The notes under the pieces: generated by a model
Databases searched by the model: none
What the model was told of the DNA's origin: nothing
The model's input: the letters and a program-made list of their open reading frames with translations, nothing else
NCBI RefSeq assembly: GCF_020882245.1
Contig: NC_083598.1
Coordinates: forward strand, 84,201,714 to 84,265,713
Origin: Rhopalosiphum padi
Taxonomy: Eukaryota; Arthropoda; Insecta; Hemiptera; Aphididae
Length of the DNA stretch: 64,000 bases
Direction: 5' to 3'
Translations under genes and position numbers: made by a program
Part shown: positions 28,901 through 38,600 of the stretch, piece by piece
Numbering within the stretch: the stretch's first letter is position 1
How the letters are laid out: every line of letters starts with the position of its first letter

Positions 28901-29943
28901 TCACACTTAAAAAGTTGAGAATCAAAATACATATTAAAAATAAGGGTCTAACAAATCACAGATAATATTAATTTTAATTGATATAACAAAGGTAATAATA
29001 CCTTTGTTTCAATAATGTAATTACATTAAGTGAAATACTGGGAAAGAATTTTTATATATTTTATTATATGTGTAAGACAGGGGAAAATATTTTTGATGCC
29101 CTCGTCCCAAGAGTTTATTGAGAACCAAAGTAAGCTTTATTTATTTTGTAAAAATAGCATTTAAATAATTGTTTTTTTTAATATATGTAAACTATTGTTT
29201 GCCGAAAAAAAAACTAAGTTATTTTTTGATTATACTGAAACACGACTAGTCAATTATTGTTCAGCGTCAAAACGTTATTTCATTGCAAAAGTGTGAATGA
29301 ACCGTAAATTCAAACATGATTTTACTTTTAAAATACATTTTATAAAAAAGTTCATTGAACTAAAATACGCGTACCTAAGCCTAACTACGAACGTATTATA
29401 ATATTATTTATTATTATGTGTATAGCTGATGATGAGTATACCAGCTATGTCATATTATTATATGCGTGTGGTGTGCGTTGTGTCACAAATCACAATACGC
29501 GCCGTATAAAATAACGTAGGTAACGACATTATTTCGTGATCATAAATTTATAAACACAGGTAGGTGCTATACCACACACTTGTATCATTATACGGTTAGA
29601 GAAAAGATTTGGCGCGGAATTTAAATAGAGAAAAAACTAATCGCACCGATTAGAAAAGTAACAGTGAAGATATTACAATATTAATAGTATAAATAGGCAC
29701 CGACGTGTAGATAATATACTCAGACATCGCACGTGACACACGATGCACCGCTGCAGTTCCAGACGGTCGCGGTTAACGGATTCGCGCGCTCTCGCTCGTC
29801 CTACCTTTGGCCAATTTCGCTGGGGGTTCCGTGACGCTAATGGGCGGTATGAATATTTTCGTATGGACTTCCGGGCTCCATTTCCGGTCGGCGGTGGTGT
29901 CGACCACGTTGTTGTTGATGTTCCGTTTGAGTCCGGCAGACAT
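309..29943 (-). CDS. ine: SLC6 Na+/Cl--dependent transporter, inebriated-like (12 coding exons, long form)
   Basis: This is a plasma-membrane symporter of the SLC6 family, which moves small amino-acid-like substrates or osmolytes together with Na+ and Cl-. Joining 29943-29805, 25769-25292, 11019-10817, 10232-10098, 8607-8394, 7093-6823, 3219-2991, 2237-2125, 1592-1452, 1310-1110, 777-601 and 479-309 gives 2472 nt (823 residues plus TGA) with every phase matching. Landmarks: residues 1-206 are a Ser/Gly/Pro-rich cytosolic tail; TM1 carries the GLGNMWRFPY signature (257-266); two Cys (359, 368) flank a WNT motif in the large extracellular loop, followed by an NST glycosylation site (374); TM6 has SYN at 505-507; TM12 lies near 738-760. 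Chloride-site residues known from GAT1 are kept (Tyr280, Gln488, Ser492, Asn524, Ser528). Assignment to SLC6 is near certain. Assignment to ine rests on remembered resemblance in TM6-TM9 and on the long N-terminus. A GlyT- or other SLC6-type transporter is the alternative. Confidence 0.85.
601..777 (-). CDS. ine: ine-like coding exon 11 (TM11-TM12)
   Basis: Residues 709-767, 59 whole codons. Acceptor GTTTTATTAG|TTTGTATGG; donor TTTTACCAA|GTAAGT. It finishes TM11, then an outer loop DYEPPTYMNGT with a possible glycosylation site at Asn725, and TM12 with WSMVMISLACIPIM. The frame was recovered from splice sites, as the exon holds no long Met-initiated frame of its own. Confidence 0.93.
1110..1310 (-). 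CDS. ine: ine-like coding exon 10 (TM10 and start of TM11)
   Basis: Residues 642-708, 67 whole codons. Acceptor TTATTCGCAG|GGTGGTACA; donor CTGATG|GTAAAT. It begins GGTYLFQIIDYY, the usual start of the TM10 region. TM10 includes FFEVIAVSWMYGG, then a cytosolic loop DIERITG, then WFFKFCWYITTP entering TM11. Confidence 0.95.
1452..1592 (-). CDS. ine: ine-like coding exon 9 (TM9)
   Basis: Residues 595-641, 47 whole codons. Acceptor AATTTCAG|TTCGCC; donor GTCACACAG|GTGTGA. It encodes FAIVEVIVTSIQDGFP, a strongly conserved SLC6 loop, then TM9 (about 618-636) and GLPLVTQ. Confidence 0.95.
2125..2237 (-). CDS. ine: ine-like coding exon 8 (TM8)
   Basis: Residues 558-594 plus the end of codon 557. 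Acceptor GCGCAG|GTCCAGG; donor AACAGCGAG|GTAATT. It encodes GPGIVFILF, MPYS and TM8 ending CLALNSE. Asn592-Ser593 stand at the Na2 sodium site, where GAT1 has Asp395-Ser396. Confidence 0.93.
2991..3219 (-). CDS. ine: ine-like coding exon 7 (TM6-TM7, ion sites)
   Basis: Residues 481-556 plus one base of 557. Acceptor TATTACTTAG|GTATGGGTG; donor CCGGACG|GTAAAT. It encodes VWVSAVGQNLSS, the TM6 core with SFSSYNRYNNN, and TM7 with LINGVSSFAVG. Gln488, Ser492, Asn524 and Ser528 line up with the GAT1 chloride site (Gln291, Ser295, Asn327, Ser331), so transport should depend on both Na+ and Cl-. Confidence 0.96.
3220..6822 (-). other. Intron 6 of the ine-like gene
   Basis: This 3.6 kb intron is AT-rich, with scattered small chance frames and a somewhat GC-richer patch near 5640-5890. 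I see no exon, RNA gene or repeat with clear ends. Confidence 0.8.
6823..7093 (-). CDS. ine: ine-like coding exon 6 (TM4-TM5)
   Basis: Residues 391-480. Acceptor ATCGTACAG|CTTGAAAATG; donor CTCGAAA|GTAAGT, ending exactly on a codon. The exon encodes the end of loop 2, the RWELAVC motif at the head of TM4, VYFKLWKS, and TM5 followed by the LDGAEIGLEYF segment. All are standard SLC6 landmarks. Other frames over this exon are open but meaningless. Confidence 0.95.
8394..8607 (-). CDS. ine: ine-like coding exon 5 (TM3 and extracellular loop 2)
   Basis: Residues 320-389 with split codons 319 and 390. Acceptor TCTGTTACAG|GCGTTGG; donor TTTTACAA|GTACTT. It encodes TM3 (VYYNVIIAYTLYYFF) and the start of the large extracellular loop. 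The loop has Cys359 and Cys368, the conserved disulfide pair, around NNRWNTDQC, then an N-glycosylation site at Asn374 and SPTEEFY before the junction. Confidence 0.95.
8608..10097 (-). other. GC-AG intron of the ine-like gene
   Basis: The intron begins GCAAGTA after AAAAG and ends GTTACAG. It is the only one of the eleven introns that does not begin with GT. The flanking exon sequence and SLC6 alignment force this boundary. The intron is AT-rich and I see nothing else in it. Confidence 0.85.
10098..10232 (-). CDS. ine: ine-like coding exon 4 (TM2), followed by a GC-AG intron
   Basis: Residues 275-318 with split codons. Acceptor GCTTTTATAG|GTATATTTTT. It encodes TM2 with the IPYF motif (Tyr280, chloride ligand in relatives) and ends in ELAIGQFTKRGP...CPILKG, the classic SLC6 region after TM2. 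The 3' boundary reads AAAAG|GCAAGTA, a GC donor with an otherwise perfect consensus. The only nearby GT (four bases later) would put exon 5 out of frame. Confidence 0.92.
10817..11019 (-). CDS. ine: ine-like coding exon 3 (TM1)
   Basis: Residues 207-273 with split codons 206 and 274. Acceptor GCATTTTCCAG|ATTCATTGAG; donor GGCGGAG|GTAAGC. It begins with an acidic, Cys/Ser-rich stretch and RTRTHYWRNKLQ, then TM1. The unwound centre of TM1 reads LGCSVGLGNMWRFPY. Asn260 matches the LeuT Asn27 Na+ ligand. Gly257 stands where monoamine transporters have Asp, which argues against a monoamine substrate. An ATG further upstream at 11075 is in frame but lies before the acceptor in intron sequence, so I do not use it as the start. 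Confidence 0.93.
16948..16983. repeat. (ATA)n microsatellite
   Basis: About twelve uninterrupted ATA units in intron 2, beside the 17 kb island. A trinucleotide tract likely to vary in length. Confidence 0.95.
17130..17760 (-). promoter_or_regulatory. CpG-rich island, candidate internal promoter
   Basis: This patch is much richer in GC and CpG than its surroundings, with many CGCG words and short GC-rich frames on both strands. It surrounds the candidate alternative start at 17535. In an otherwise AT-rich insect intron such an island usually marks a promoter or first exon. Direction is inferred from the host gene. Confidence 0.45.
17468..17535 (-). CDS. ine: Candidate alternative first coding exon (short ine-like form)
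   Basis: The ATG at 17535-17533 is in an ideal insect start context (CCAAAATGG). It opens 22 codons (MEQIARRLQHPG...KRFGV) plus two bases up to a donor GTGAG|GTTAGG. The phase is right to join exon 3 at 11019, giving Arg then FIEKDDGD. The resulting protein would be 640 residues, with the full transporter core but without the Ser-rich tail. The exon lies in a CpG-rich island inside the long second intron, as expected for an internal promoter. The donor is only moderate (T at +3), and a phase match alone happens one time in three. Inference, not proof. Confidence 0.42.
19957..19983. repeat. (ATT)n microsatellite
   Basis: Nine uninterrupted TAT/ATT units in intron 2. Confidence 0.95.
25292..25769 (-). 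CDS. ine: ine-like coding exon 2, Ser/Gly/Pro-rich N-terminal extension
   Basis: This encodes residues 48-205 with split codons at both ends. Acceptor TTTTCCAACAG|AAGTCAG; donor CTCAAAC|GTAATA, just before an in-frame TAA. The exon is far more GC-rich than the DNA around it and is open over its whole 478 nt. The product is low in complexity: Ser/Gly runs, an acidic SDSSDGG patch, a basic RGRRHP patch, and many Ser-Pro or Thr-Pro pairs (LSP twice, GSP, ASP, TSP) that could be targets of proline-directed kinases. It has no membrane segment, so it should be cytosolic. It ends in phase 2 and joins exon 3 to give Thr206-Phe207. Antisense open frames over the same bases are shadows of its GC-rich codons. 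If the gene is ine, this corresponds to the extra N-terminal region of the long isoform. Confidence 0.7.
25770..29804 (-). other. Intron 1 of the ine-like gene
   Basis: This 4.0 kb AT-rich intron has no recognisable exon. A moderately complex patch at 26840-27130 is open on both strands, but it has no family signature and no flanking splice sites that I can defend. Confidence 0.6.
29805..29943 (-). CDS. ine: ine-like coding exon 1 (long form start)
   Basis: This is the probable first coding exon, residues 1-46 plus one base of codon 47. The ATG at 29943-29941 sits in the context CACCGCCATGTCT. The reading is hydrophilic (starts MSAGLKRNINNN) and ends in PPAKLAK at the donor AAAG|GTAGGA. It ends in phase 1, exactly what the exon at 25769 needs, giving Glu47 across the junction. 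Two other reading frames are open here but do not continue through the next exon. I found no in-frame upstream stop in the first roughly 80 bases before this ATG, so a slightly earlier start or a spliced 5' leader is possible. The exon sits at the edge of a CpG-rich island (to about 30950) that is likely the promoter. Confidence 0.6.
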
Positions 29944-30960
29944 GGCGGTGTATACACGATATACTATTATAATACGCTGTCCGAGCGGTATAGATTTCCG
30001 TAAATATATTATATTTACGAACGATAAACGTACGACGACGGTTTCGTCGTTGAATTTATATTAAGTATCTACTATCGGCTAGACGGACGGCACCCCCGGT
30101 TCGACGATCGCGATTCGACTCACTCGTCTGGCGCGCGCGGACATGACGTCTGCCGGGGTTGTACGCTCCGGTATATGACGTAAATGGGTTGAATGTAATG
30201 TTTACTGTGCGTTGTTAAATACCGACGGCGGTAGGATGACGTGTATGTGTATCGCGATTTTTTTTTCCTTCTCGATACGACGAATCTGAGCGGAAAACGT
30301 TTATAGAAATGTTGTCATTATCATCATGATCATCACGATGCCGGTGCCCGATGTTGAGCGCGGTACGACGATTGGCGCGATGTACGCCGGACTGCACCGA
30401 CGGATCGACGTGCGATCGACACTCGGGAGACGCGCGCGAGTGTTACTGGTTCCCCCCACCCACCGTCGCGCGGTAGATTGTATTATTATTATTTGTTATT
30501 ACATTTCGTGTAATCGCGCGAGCTCCGGTTTTTCATTATCATCGCGTCGCCGCCGTTGCCGCGCAACGTAGTAGTTATTGGTCGTCGATTATGGGGCGCG
30601 CAACCGGTTGCCGATGCCGGGGAAGGAAAACACGGTTTTTTTTTTCCTTGGCGTGTTTCGATTTTTGGATTCGCAAATCTGCCGGCCGCCAGCTCTCCGG
30701 ATATATACTTCCTGCGGCCAGTCACGTTACGATTATTTCGATACGCGTTGTAGAAAGTATCCCGTATGCGAATCGACAGTCAAACGATGCCGCGAAATGC
30801 GAAATGCTTTGCCGTAGACACTCGTCGTCTGCTGCAGTCGTCGTCCGGATCATTAATAATTATTATCACCGCGCGTGATCCACGCTCTTCGGCGCACCGA
30901 CACCGCACCTGTATAATATATACACCTTTACGTATACGTCATGTTATTATCATGTACAGA
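29944..30960 (-). promoter_or_regulatory. CpG-rich island upstream of the long-form start (promoter / 5' UTR)
   Basis: The DNA just upstream of the exon 1 ATG is strongly enriched in CG, TCG and CGACG words. It carries many short overlapping frames with Arg-rich translations, the typical artefact of a CpG island. Its position fits the promoter and 5' leader of the long transcript. No single TATA box or start site stands out. Confidence 0.5.
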
Positions 30961-32182
30961 GATTAGAGAGAGTAATAGGACCGCATTACGACATATAATA
31001 TACGTCATGTCGCACATTGCATATATCCACGCGATAATCATAGTTTGCGGTCTAAATTTCCAATAGTATCTAATGACTATCTATACACCGGCATTTGAAT
31101 GAGATAATATAGGTAATATATGCGGTACTATACGATTTAAACAATTCTTATATGATTTAGTCAATGCGCAAAACCATATATTTTGTTAAATATTATATTT
31201 ATACCATTTTTTTTTATCGTTTTAGTTTTTTTTCAGGGGTTTTTACGTTGTTTTAATGTAAACACGTTTTTAATAATTACTTATTACATGCAAAGCAGAA
31301 TATTTTTCAAAGTACGTACGAGTTACGAGTATAACTTTAAATACTCATATCTGTTATACCTTAATATTAACTGTTTATCTGAGATTGGATTTTTATATAC
31401 CTATCTGAATACTTCGAATACTATTCTGATTTGAAATATGAATTTAAAAATGTACGTTGTAAATATATATACTAATATATATTTATATTATATAAAAGCA
31501 ATGTCTGTACGCGCATTTAATATTGTACACAAGTAATATAGGTTGATTATTTTAACAGTTAACGATGTTCATTATCGTGGTCAACATTTTTCGTATATTA
31601 AAAATTTCTAGAAATCGTTTGAAGAATGTCTTAAACACTAGGTACATCGTAAATTACATTACAACGTGTGATAGTTTATTATTTTTTATAACCATTTAAA
31701 GTTTACGAATACTATTTTAGCGATAAGTCAAAGAATACCCCGTGAAATTCAGAGTATTACATGGTGCACTCTTCAGCTAATCCAAACTTTAAATTAAACT
31801 AATAGGTAACCTATATAAATAAAAAAACGATTTGATCAAAATTTGAAATTTATGCAACAATATTCTGTCCATTCTGAGTATTACGCCATTAGATTATTAA
31901 AATATTAAAGTTCATCAAGAACTTGCTTTTACTATATAGTAGGTTTTGGGCGTACTTCGTTGTTATTGAATAGCTTACTGTAATGATATAAACGTGTTAA
32001 TTTGAATTCATGCAATGATAAATATTCTGTTTTAAGATGGCAAGACATGATGACACAAACACAAAAAAAAAAAAAATTTATCTAAAAGGAATATATTCCT
32101 CGCATAATCGAGAAATTCTAAAATCACAAAAACCAACCAACATAATAGGTATCCACTGTTTAAAAAATAATCTTGTATTCCT

Positions 32183-32203
32183 GTATATATATATATATAT
32201 ATA
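32183..32203. repeat. (AT)n microsatellite
   Basis: An uninterrupted run of TA units followed by CGTACA. Confidence 0.9.
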
Positions 32204-32685
32204 CGTACAAACACTATTAACATAATATTATAGTATAAGTATAATAATAAATAGGTAGTTATGTCAGGTATGTGTATTTTTAAAGTTCGGAACAAATGGA
32301 AATTTCCTTCGTTGCACAATTCATAATAACGTATATAATTCAACATTTTTATGGCGTTTATAGGTATACACATATCTTATAATTAGTAATAGTAAACAGT
32401 ATTATAATCATATTTTGCATGCATGACCATTATTTAGTCTAAAACACGTAAACTATTCGATAAACATATTATACATTTATACCTCATAAGTAATAGGTAA
32501 TATTGCTGTTCTTATTGGAACGTGAAATCTAATTTAAATACATTCATTAAAATAATTAATCCAATTATATTCAGAACTGCAGATATGGCAATTAGACCTT
32601 ATATTGTATGTTTTAAGAATGAAACAATTATCTGTTTGATTAGTTTATTTCAAGAACGAATTCAACGAAAATAGATAGGCAAGTG

Positions 32686-33320
32686 GGTACCGCTCTGATG
32701 TACCTACATTGAGTGTCGAGTGGGACACTATTAAGGCGAAATGTTAAATTTGAATTCAATGATATAATATATCGTTGCAAACGGAAAACGATTCTAAGCG
32801 GAGACGGTCTGCCAGTCTATATCACTTGTGATATGTTTTTTTATATAACTATAAAGTCATTTATTTTACTTTTAGTATTATAATAAGTTGGTAATATTTT
32901 TTTCTGAAAACATTGCATTTATACTTTATAGTAGGTATTATTAGTATTTAATTATAATAATAGTATATATTTATTTTATAATACCACAGTATACATTATT
33001 TTATGAGTTTCCATAAATAATATTTTCAAATTATAACAAAATCATTAAAATCTTTTTTTATCTTTAAATAAGTAATATCGTCCAATGATATTTTAAGTAT
33101 AAAAATTAAAAAGCTTTGTCCCAGTAAATATTATTTTCGACATTTATGGAACATTTTTTTAAAAATGTTTTATATCTTATGTCTATAAATAACTCAAAAA
33201 GAGTTAAGAATTTAAAAAATATTATTATATAATATAATGAAAATCATAATATAAACATTCAGTGAAAATTTAGTGTCTACAATTATTTATTTTCGAGTTA
33301 CACAAAAAAAAACAATATCA
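32686..33320 (+). repeat. Probable interspersed non-autonomous repeat (copy A)
   Basis: It starts with GCTCTGATGTA and GTGTCGAGTGGG, then TTTGAATTCAATGATATA and ACGATTCTAAGCGGAGACGG, then AT-rich DNA including AAAATTTAGTGTCTACAATT. The first roughly 100 bases resemble 45381-45490 in word order (GCTCTG-TGTA-GTGTCGAG-AATTCA-GAT). The CGGAGACGG block is one I recall as recurrent in aphid DNA, which is memory and not a search. It has no coding capacity, and the right end is a guess. Confidence 0.4.
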
Positions 33321-36300
33321 ATTTCATCAAAAATTCCTGTTTTTCTTAATACATTTTTTTTGTTTTAACCTCTCTAAAATATAAACTAGATACAATTTTC
33401 TATTCAAAATCACCCTCAAAGTTTAAAATTGAAGTATTTTATCGATTACTTATCGTGTACACGTATATACAAAATACACATGAATACATGATTGTAAGAA
33501 CATAAATGATTGAAAATCAAATATTTTACGTCTAACAGATATATATTGGACTTTCCTAATTAAGATAATATAATCTTACATTTATTTTGGTTGTACCAAT
33601 AAATAATAAATATAATGTTTCTATTTTTTATTTAACACAGTGTTTGTAATAATTGTTATTATTTCATTTTAAATTCAGAGTGATCCTGATTCTGTTTTCA
33701 ATCTTTGAATCGAATTGAAAGTGACAAATATCAACTATGCGGAAACTATAATAAGAGTAATAATTATAGAGTCACTTTAAAGATAGACACTAAAACGTGT
33801 TTGTAACATCAATTAGGTAAGATATTAACTGTAACTAATATGATTATATTATAACTTAATTTTATTGTTTATGAATTTTATAAGACAGAAATTATATTAA
33901 GTATAATAAGAAGTAAACAAACAATATATCTGTTATAAAATGAAAATTGTTAGTATATTTAATTAGCAACATAATAAAAGTCAAAATAAAGATAGATAAC
34001 TTCAAATAATTACCAATATCCATGTAGACCGAAATTCGACAGAAATTAAAAAGTATGTATATTTCTTAAAAAATACAGTTTTTTTTATTAGAATAACGAT
34101 TTACACATTTTATAAATAAAAAAATGTATATTTTAAACTAAAAATAGTAAAAAAAAAAAATGCAGTTGTATAACACTGAGCCGTCAGCGTAAGTTTTAAA
34201 ACTGGAATGTACTGAATATTAAAATCTTATAGGTTTTACTTAAAATTATCATAAATTATACTTTATTTTTATTTATTTTTTTTTTTTGCAAGAATTTAAT
34301 TCGTTTCTTACCTTATAACCGATAACATAAAATACATATTAGCATTTTATATTGCCTACACGTATGAGATGAATTATTACAATGTTATCTCAAATTATGT
34401 ATGTTTGTAAAAATTATTATTATTATTTATCAGTTTACTTATCTTTTTATAACAAATATTGCAAAATTTTTATTTTTTTGAGATAAAGTGTTCTTATAAT
34501 ATACACTGTACATACTATATACAGTAAATTAAAAAAGATAAGCGTACTTACAACTTACGTATATTTTATAATGGACTAGTATTTGAATATTTCATAAGAT
34601 AAAATTGCTATAAAATTAAACTAAATTATTAATTATTATTTAAATTTAAATATAATTAAATGTAAATCTATAATGTATTAGTTTAAATTGATACTATTAT
34701 GTTTTAGATACTAAACGTCAAACGAAGCGATGAATGCATTTTTTCAAATTTGAATATCCGTGAAAAAAATTGGTACTTTTATATACATAGTTACTACAGA
34801 TTACAGTAAATTCCAATTAATGCAGAGTAAATTAAACTATATTAAAATACAATTTACAGACAATCAAGCATAATATTATTATTTAAAATGTTCAATGTAC
34901 ATTGTAATCATTAAAGATAAACTTTGAAAACTAAATTTAATTTAAGTACATGTACAAAGTATGTATAATGTTTTGAAACTGTATTTAATATTAACTTTTA
35001 AATTATAGATTATATCTTAATAATATTCTGTATGTACAAAGAACTTTCTTAAATACAATACAATCCAACTTAGCACAAAATGATGAGATAAATGTTAAAA
35101 AATTATATTATAATCATTAATTACTAGTTTATTAAAATTAACAATTATTAATGATATAAAGACTACAAGTGGTAATTAAAAACACTGCATTGACGTTATT
35201 AAAAGAAAAGAGAATGAATGGACTGATTTTTTTTATATTCATCAATCATCATTGATAAAATAATTTAATTACAGGCAAAACAATTATGCGATCACCTAGA
35301 CAAAAAAATCAATAATCAAAAGGAACGATAAAATGTTGACTAGCGAAAAATGCATTTGCAGCCTTAACATCCGGTTTAAACACGCGTTGAATTTTATTAT
35401 ATGCACCTACATGCAATCTAATATTAACCTATTACATACATTATAATTTATTATTATTATGTATTTATGTATCGTATAAAAGATCAATATAATAAATGGT
35501 CACGATAAATAATTATATAATATGTATTATCCTATTTTTGATATATTTCATCAATTAATCTATATAGACAGTACGTTTATCGAGATAAACATTTTATCAT
35601 TTTATTTTTGTACAATTACTTCACTAGGCATTGGAAAATATGCAAGTCTGTGTTTGGGGGTTCAAACTTTCAACATTTGTTATGTTTAATGAATTCAATT
35701 TATTATAACAGTTTATCATATACCTTATTATCAATTATTACTGCGTAAAAGACCTATACAATTTATATTGTTGTATAATATAATCGCGCAAGTACAAATT
35801 ATGTTGAGGTTTTGTATAATTCTATGATGATATATAATATATTACTATATACTAGTAACTAATATATACGCGTGTTATAATCTTTTATAACTTAGATACA
35901 ACCTAAGTTATCAAGCAACACCAACCGTATTGCTGTTTTCCCCCGAAGATATAAAATAAAACTGTCAGTCCAAAACATATGAAGGATATTCAAAAAAACA
36001 AGTTACTTATTAGTTATTGTAGTTATAACTATTGTTTCGCAAAAGAAAAAACTGTTTGTTCAGGTAATAAAAATATTTTATTTAAAATTTCGTTAAATTA
36101 TAACATAGCGATACATAAAAAAATCGTATCTAGGTATATATTAATATAATATATATATATATATACTGTTTTTTTACGTTAAAAGTTAATGTTAGTTTAT
36201 TTTAAACTAAATATATTATGAAAATATATGATTTGATTTTAAATCTCCCACAGAAATTTGTTCCAGCTACGGCCTTGGTCAAATACTGTTGAACAAAAAC

Positions 36301-36469
36301 ACTAAGCAGCCAATAGAAATTTGTAAGACGACGCTCGTTGTTCGTAGACAAAAATAATAATAATAATAATATGTAAACTAAAAAGAAACCAAAACGTTCA
36401 CGGACGTAAAACCCGTTTGTGGTCGACGGATGAAACGAGACGTAATGAAAACCAAAGAGTAAAAAGGAA

Positions 36470-36605
36470 GCGCAAGAGAGATAGGGTGAGTATATATCTG
36501 AGAGAGAAGCAAGAGAACGCGATAGGGTGAGGGAGCGAGAATGGAGAGATTTAGAGAGAGCGAGTGAGAACGAAAGAGACAGAGAAAAATTGAATGAGTA
36601 CACAA
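36470..36605 (+). repeat. Polypurine GAGA-rich tract
   Basis: About 130 bases almost entirely of G and A on this strand, built from GAGAGA, GCGAGA and GGGTGAG words, ending at the edge of a CpG-rich island. In insects, GA repeats near promoters are typical binding sites for GAGA-factor-like proteins. Short frames here (Arg/Glu on one strand, Ser/Leu on the other) are artefacts of the tract. Confidence 0.75.
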
Positions 36606-36609
36606 TCCC

Positions 36610-38600
36610 TTCGGTTCGTGCCCCGACGACTGGGAGGGGAACCTCCGTGGAGAACTCGAAACGTTCGGGCGGGACATGGACTAGGCGGCGGCGGCCGGTA
36701 CCACAAAAACGCAGTACAGTGGCAGGACAGGCGAGTATTATTATTATTATTATTATTATTCCGGCCCAGCTGTCATAAACCATGTCAAAACGTGGCAGTT
36801 ACGTCACTCTGCCACAAATCGTAGGTTTTCGGTACCAGGAACACAGGCGGCGGACGGCACCGGCTGAGCGACTCCGAGCGCGGCGCTCACGTTACCGGTA
36901 TTATAGTAACACCCGCCGCCGCAAACGATCGACACGACGGTGGCGGCGATCTCCGATTTTACACGATCGAATTTCAGTAATTTCACAGTGGCGACACGCG
37001 GGTGAAACAAAAGAAAAAGTATCACGCTACTGGATAATTAATATTTTCCACTTCAATTAAAATTAATGAAACATAAAATATGGTTTTTAGTTTTTCGCAT
37101 TATTTGAAGAATACATTATGCTATGAGTTGATTTTGTTGCAAATCATCAAAAATTATAGTCAAATAAACGTTATAAATGTTATGAAGTGTTACTATAATA
37201 TTGACTGTAATGGGTAAAGTAACATAATAGTAGTGTCGGTAGCGATATAGTTAGCGTTACTCAAAATCGGTTAGAATCAGAAATTCAGCCCCAAAACATA
37301 TATCATATATTATGTTAAAAGAATAATCTTGGAACGAGTATTTCGTAACGTAAAGTGAAGTCGAAGATTTCGGTGGAGAAAAAAAGAAAATCATAGAGTA
37401 CGACGAACTACGACGGCACTAGCACAAGTGTTTATCCTTAATCTCCCGACGACACCCTCCAACTCGAATTCCGTTAGGCGACACTCTTATAAACATCAAC
37501 ATCCACCAATACATATTAGGCGAATGACGACGAAAATATCGGTCGAGACGCGTACCGATTACACGGTTGCCATTGTACGTGGTCGCACGAGCAAACTGTT
37601 GCGAGCCGTACGCGTCGTCCCGTACCAGGATACCATTCGTTACGCTGTCGCGTTACGAGCGCCGCCGCCGCCGCCGACACCGGGCCCCGTCGCGCGGCAC
37701 GACGACGATCCGAGGGGTCCCCTATTATTTTGAAAAAAAAAAATACTATGTAACGCGCAATACCTCCGCGCCACGCCTCGCTCGCCCCAGAAACCAGTCC
37801 GGCAGACCCGTTCGTCAGCGCATCGGGTCCGGTAACAGGCGGCGCTGTTGCTCCGTTGCTCGGCATTTCACGTACCGGTGACGACGGCGCGCTACGTGTT
37901 CCGCCCGATGTCCGTCGCCGTTGTCCGCGTGTATTATAACGTTGTACGCCGTCTATATCGTCGTGCCGTTTACCGTCACCGCCGGTCGTCAGCCGTCCTA
38001 AACAAAACAGCTTAAACAGGCCGCGGACTTATCACGGCCGAACACGACACGTCCGATATCCGGCCGATCGGAACAGGCGTAGTTTCGTCAAATGCGGATA
38101 TGCACATCACGCGCACAGAGCGTACGGATGGGACGTGAGCGGCCGTCGTGTGCTGATCGCCAAAAACGTGACGAACCGGAGGAAGACGACGGGCCGAGAG
38201 AACGTATTCGAACCGCTCGTCGTTTCGCGCGCGCGATATAGGATCCTGGTCGGCCGGCGTCACGGCGCCGTCCAAAACGGACCCGCGCGAATCGCGGCGG
38301 GAAAATTCGGTCGTCGCGCCACCGCCGCCGTGCCACGTGCGCGCACAGCGTACTTCGGCCGTCCCGTCGGCATCCCACGTGCGAGTCTGACGCCGAGAGG
38401 GACGGGTTTTGAGCGTCAGTTCTGAGCGACTTACGGACTTGACGACGTGCATTGTCGTTGCACATTGCGATAACGGTGTAATGCGACGTTTTAGCGCACA
38501 TTTCGACGTTATTCCGTAACTCTGCGATAGGATTCGGAGCGTTTTTTACGGTTTCAACGCGAATATATCATTCGATTTACGACGCGTTAAAACTTTTTCT
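36610..38600. promoter_or_regulatory. Large CpG-rich island
   Basis: About 2 kb of strongly CpG-rich DNA in an AT-rich setting, with an (ATT)n tract at 36736-36760 and a CCGCCGCCG run near 37660. Many overlapping frames on all strands give Arg/Ala/Pro-rich translations, and most begin with non-ATG codons, so I do not call them genes. On the minus strand, ATG at 38452 is followed after 18 bases by a strong donor (TCC|GTAAGT at 38434). This suggests a first exon, but its partner exon was not found. Confidence 0.55.
36736..36760. repeat. (ATT)n microsatellite
   Basis: Eight uninterrupted units next to the GAGA tract and the CpG island. Confidence 0.95.

Larger units (their letters stand above)
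30961..36180. other. AT-rich non-coding stretch
   Basis: No exon could be supported here. The region has an (AT)n tract at 32183-32203, a diverged interspersed repeat starting near 32686, and long AT-rich runs with only chance frames. It is either intergenic or the first intron of a gene whose coding exons lie elsewhere. Confidence 0.6.

Noticed and set aside
29673..30064. Alternative frames over exon 1, including a minus frame starting MYTPPCLPD
   Set aside because: Carried through the donor into exon 2, this frame meets a stop soon after. Only the MSAGLKR frame continues.
36202..36783. 193-codon minus-strand frame
   Set aside because: It is made of an ATT repeat (poly-Ile), the GAGA tract (Ser/Leu runs) and AT-rich tail. 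Low complexity and no domain.
37428..38501. Overlapping frames of 90-146 codons on both strands in the CpG island
   Set aside because: Most begin at non-ATG codons, all are Arg/Ala/Pro-rich, and several overlap on both strands, as expected when stop codons are rare in CpG-rich DNA.
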